Source of the DNA: GCA-2733415 sp964276095
GTDB taxonomy: Bacteria; Bacteroidota; Bacteroidia; Flavobacteriales; Flavobacteriaceae
Direction: 5' to 3'
Length of the DNA stretch: 64,000 nt
Assembly: GCA_964276095.1 (NCBI GenBank)
Contig: CAXYDR010000003.1
Span: 930,001 to 994,000 of the forward strand
The position numbers and the translations under genes are program-made. Positions within the stretch are counted from its first letter, which is position 1. Every line of letters begins with the position of its first letter. Positions 62,417-64,000 of this stretch are shown here, one piece after another. The notes below the pieces were generated by a model. That model was not told the DNA's origin and did not search any database. It saw only the letters and a list, made by a program, of their open reading frames with translations.

Positions 62417-63343
62417 TTCTAACATCGTATTAGTCATACTTTTTAAATCATACTCATGCTTCCAGTTCCAATCCTCTTGAGCTGAAGTATCATCAATACT
62501 TTTCGGCCAAGAATCAGCAATTGCTTGTCTAAAATCTGGTGAGTAAGTCATTTCAAACTCAGGAAAATTATTTTTAATTTCTTCTGATATCATTTTTGGA
62601 GTAAAACTTATTCCCCCTAAATTATAAGAAGATCGTATTTTAATTGATTCTGAAGGAGCCTCCATTATATTCATAGTTGCTCTTACCGCATCATCCATAT
62701 ACATCATTGGTAAAGCAGTATTCTCACTTAAAAAACAATCGTATTTATTATCTTGAATTGCTTTATGATAAATATCTACCGCATAATCGGTAGTTCCTCC
62801 ACCAGGTAAAGTTTTCCAGCTAATTAAACCCGGATAACGAATACTTCTAACGTCTACTCCATATTTATTGTGGTAATATTCACACCAACGCTCCCCTGTT
62901 TGTTTGGTAATTCCATAAACAGTAGTTGGTTCCATTATAGTATATTGAGGCGTATTTTCTCTTGGTGTTGTAAGTCCAAAAACCGCGATGCTTGATGGCC
63001 AAAATATTTTTTTAACCAATCCTTCTTTTGCTAGGTTTAATACATGAAAAAGAGAATTCATATTCAAATCCCAAGCTTTCATAGGGAATTTCTCACCTGT
63101 AGCAGAAAGCATTGCTGCTAATAAATATACATCAGTAATATTGTGTTTTTCTACACAATTTCTAACCACATCATAATCCATTGCGTTAACAATTTCAAAA
63201 GGTCCTGAAGTCATTAGTTCTTCTTTACCTTCCCTAATATCAGCAGCTACTACATTAGTGTTTCCGTGTATTTTACGCAATGACATTGTCAGTTCAGAAC
63301 CGATTTGTCCACAAGCGCCAATGATTAATATTTTTGGAGTCAT
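62393..63343 (-). CDS. L-threonine 3-dehydrogenase, epimerase (SDR) type
   Basis: A 316-residue extended SDR. The start ILIIGACGQIGSELTMSLRK is the NAD-binding loop. AAMLSATGEKFPMKAWDLNM, WPSSIAVFG and the catalytic TTVYGITKQTGERWCEYYHN (YxxxK) follow, then SIRYPGLISWKTLPGGGTTD. This fits the UDP-galactose-epimerase-like threonine dehydrogenase known from Flavobacterium, which oxidises threonine to 2-amino-3-oxobutyrate on the way to glycine. The C-terminal codons lie within the terminator hairpin. Confidence 0.9.
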   Translation of the reverse strand: MTPKILIIGACGQIGSELTMSLRKIHGNTNVVAADIREGKEELMTSGPFEIVNAMDYDVVRNCVEKHNITDVYLLAAMLSATGEKFPMKAWDLNMNSLFHVLNLAKEGLVKKIFWPSSIAVFGLTTPRENTPQYTIMEPTTVYGITKQTGERWCEYYHNKYGVDVRSIRYPGLISWKTLPGGGTTDYAVDIYHKAIQDNKYDCFLSENTALPMMYMDDAVRATMNIMEAPSESIKIRSSYNLGGISFTPKMISEEIKNNFPEFEMTYSPDFRQAIADSWPKSIDDTSAQEDWNWKHEYDLKSMTNTMLENLKAESI

Positions 63344-63380
63344 GCTATATTTAGGTTAAAGGTTAAGGGTTTTACTTTTG

Positions 63381-63409
63381 CAAATATAATCTTTTCTTAA
63401 ATTTTTCAA
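63381..63409 (-). promoter_or_regulatory. Promoter of threonine dehydrogenase gene
   Basis: On the minus strand, TTG (63407-63409) and TATATTTG (63381-63388) are 18 nt apart. Confidence 0.7.
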
Positions 63410-63437
63410 TTATCAACAGAGAATGCTTTTTTAAAAT

Positions 63438-63445
63438 TATATTTG
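63438..63445 (+). promoter_or_regulatory. -7 box of lipoprotein gene at 63464
   Basis: TATATTTG, an exact match. With transcription starting near 63450, the ATG at 63464 is the best start; the TTG at 63443 lies within the box. Confidence 0.6.
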
Positions 63446-63463
63446 TTTAAAATGAATACCAAA

Positions 63464-63946
63464 ATGAACAAATTAATAACGCTGATTTTATTGATAGCAT
63501 TATGTGCTTGTAAAAAAGACACTGGAAAATCAACATTAATCAATGAAACACCTAACGTTTCAGAAGCCGATAGTATTAAAAAGAAAAGTATAAATATTGT
63601 TTCAAGCATCAATTTTGTTGAAAATTGGGCTGAAATAGTTTCTTTTGAAGCTGAATTAAAAAGAGTTTTAGGTACAACTATTCAAACAGAAAAAGACATT
63701 GAGTTACTTAAAACATTGTTAGAAGATTTAAAAAAAACTTATCCTGAACGTTTTAAAACACCGGCTATTGAAGCTCGCATAAAAGTTTTAGAAACAGAAA
63801 CTTTTATGTTAGAACAATATCTAAAAGATGGATCTTTAGAAGATTTAGACCAAAAAACAACTAGGGTTCAAGATAGCTATAACGTCTTTGTTGGTCAAAT
63901 TGAAGCGTTAATTTTAAAAGAAAAAGATTATGAAAAATATCGTTAA
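63464..63946 (+). CDS. Lipoprotein of unknown function
   Basis: A 160-residue lipoprotein (MNKLITLILLIALCACKKDT; Cys at residue 14 or 16). The mature part is helical and charged, with SINFVENWAEIVSFEAELKR, TIQTEKDIELLKTLLEDLKK and TFMLEQYLKDGSLEDLDQKT, suggesting a helical bundle. No family is recognised. ATG 63452 (MNTKMNKL) is an alternative start. It overlaps the next gene by 17 nt. Confidence 0.75.
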   Translation: MNKLITLILLIALCACKKDTGKSTLINETPNVSEADSIKKKSINIVSSINFVENWAEIVSFEAELKRVLGTTIQTEKDIELLKTLLEDLKKTYPERFKTPAIEARIKVLETETFMLEQYLKDGSLEDLDQKTTRVQDSYNVFVGQIEALILKEKDYEKYR

Positions 63947-64000
63947 TAATTTACTACTTATTTGCTTTCTATCAATCTGTAACTATACTAGCGCGCAAAT
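63930..64000 (+). CDS. Start of a secreted protein (cut by window edge)
   Basis: The first 23 codons read MKNIVNNLLLICFLSICNYT then SAQ, a typical signal peptide with a cleavage site after SAQ. The gene starts inside the end of the upstream lipoprotein gene, so the two belong to one operon. Nothing more can be said from the visible part. Confidence 0.65.
   Translation, partial: MKNIVNNLLLICFLSICNYTSAQ

Overview
The window is AT-rich chromosomal DNA from a member of the Bacteroidetes, almost certainly a marine-type Flavobacteriaceae; the genus cannot be fixed from sequence alone. The evidence is: many promoters of the Bacteroidetes form TAnnTTTG, several with a TTG about 18-20 nt upstream; few Shine-Dalgarno sites; two very large secreted proteins ending in the gliding-motility/type IX secretion (T9SS) type B C-terminal domain; ribosomal protein L21 with a helix-extension-helix tail; an epimerase-type threonine dehydrogenase; and a saccharopine-dehydrogenase-like protein of flavobacterial type.

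Layout. 1-3.2 kb: start of glycyl-tRNA synthetase, an SDR oxidoreductase, and an ECF sigma-factor locus in which two genes carry the same 42-bp upstream element. 3.3-9.5 kb: M13 metallopeptidase, PEP carboxykinase, DUF423 protein, saccharopine-dehydrogenase-like enzyme, a 36-residue membrane protein and a short SSB. 9.7-14.5 kb: DUF1287 protein, small zinc-ribbon protein, membrane-bound M28 peptidase, an epimerase-like protein and a TPR protein. 14.5-23.4 kb: metabolic genes (tadA, dxs, a 2-hydroxyacid dehydrogenase fused to a VOC domain, TM2 protein, an OlsF-like double acyltransferase, aspartate kinase with a GNAT gene, fbp).

23.5-41.7 kb is occupied by two secreted giants on the minus strand, of 4066 and 1684 residues. 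The larger holds 28 tandem 90-residue (270-bp) units with no length variation. Both end with the same set of modules and a T9SS sorting domain, so they are probably surface adhesins of SprB type. 41.9-46.2 kb: rpmA, rplU and mfd.

46.2-57 kb is the accessory part: a toxin-like beta-rich protein, small lipoproteins, a displaced copy of the 3' end of mfd, a two-copy intergenic repeat, a soluble-plus-membrane two-gene module of unknown function, an M23 peptidase, an HNH-like protein, a VF530 gene interrupted by two in-frame stops, a fasciclin protein, and a compact SOUL/lipocalin/lipoprotein run. 56.8-64 kb returns to housekeeping genes: metG, an LD-carboxypeptidase, a YraN protein, an ACT-domain protein, threonine dehydrogenase, and the start of a secreted-protein operon. 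No rRNA, tRNA, CRISPR array, transposase or integrase was recognised.
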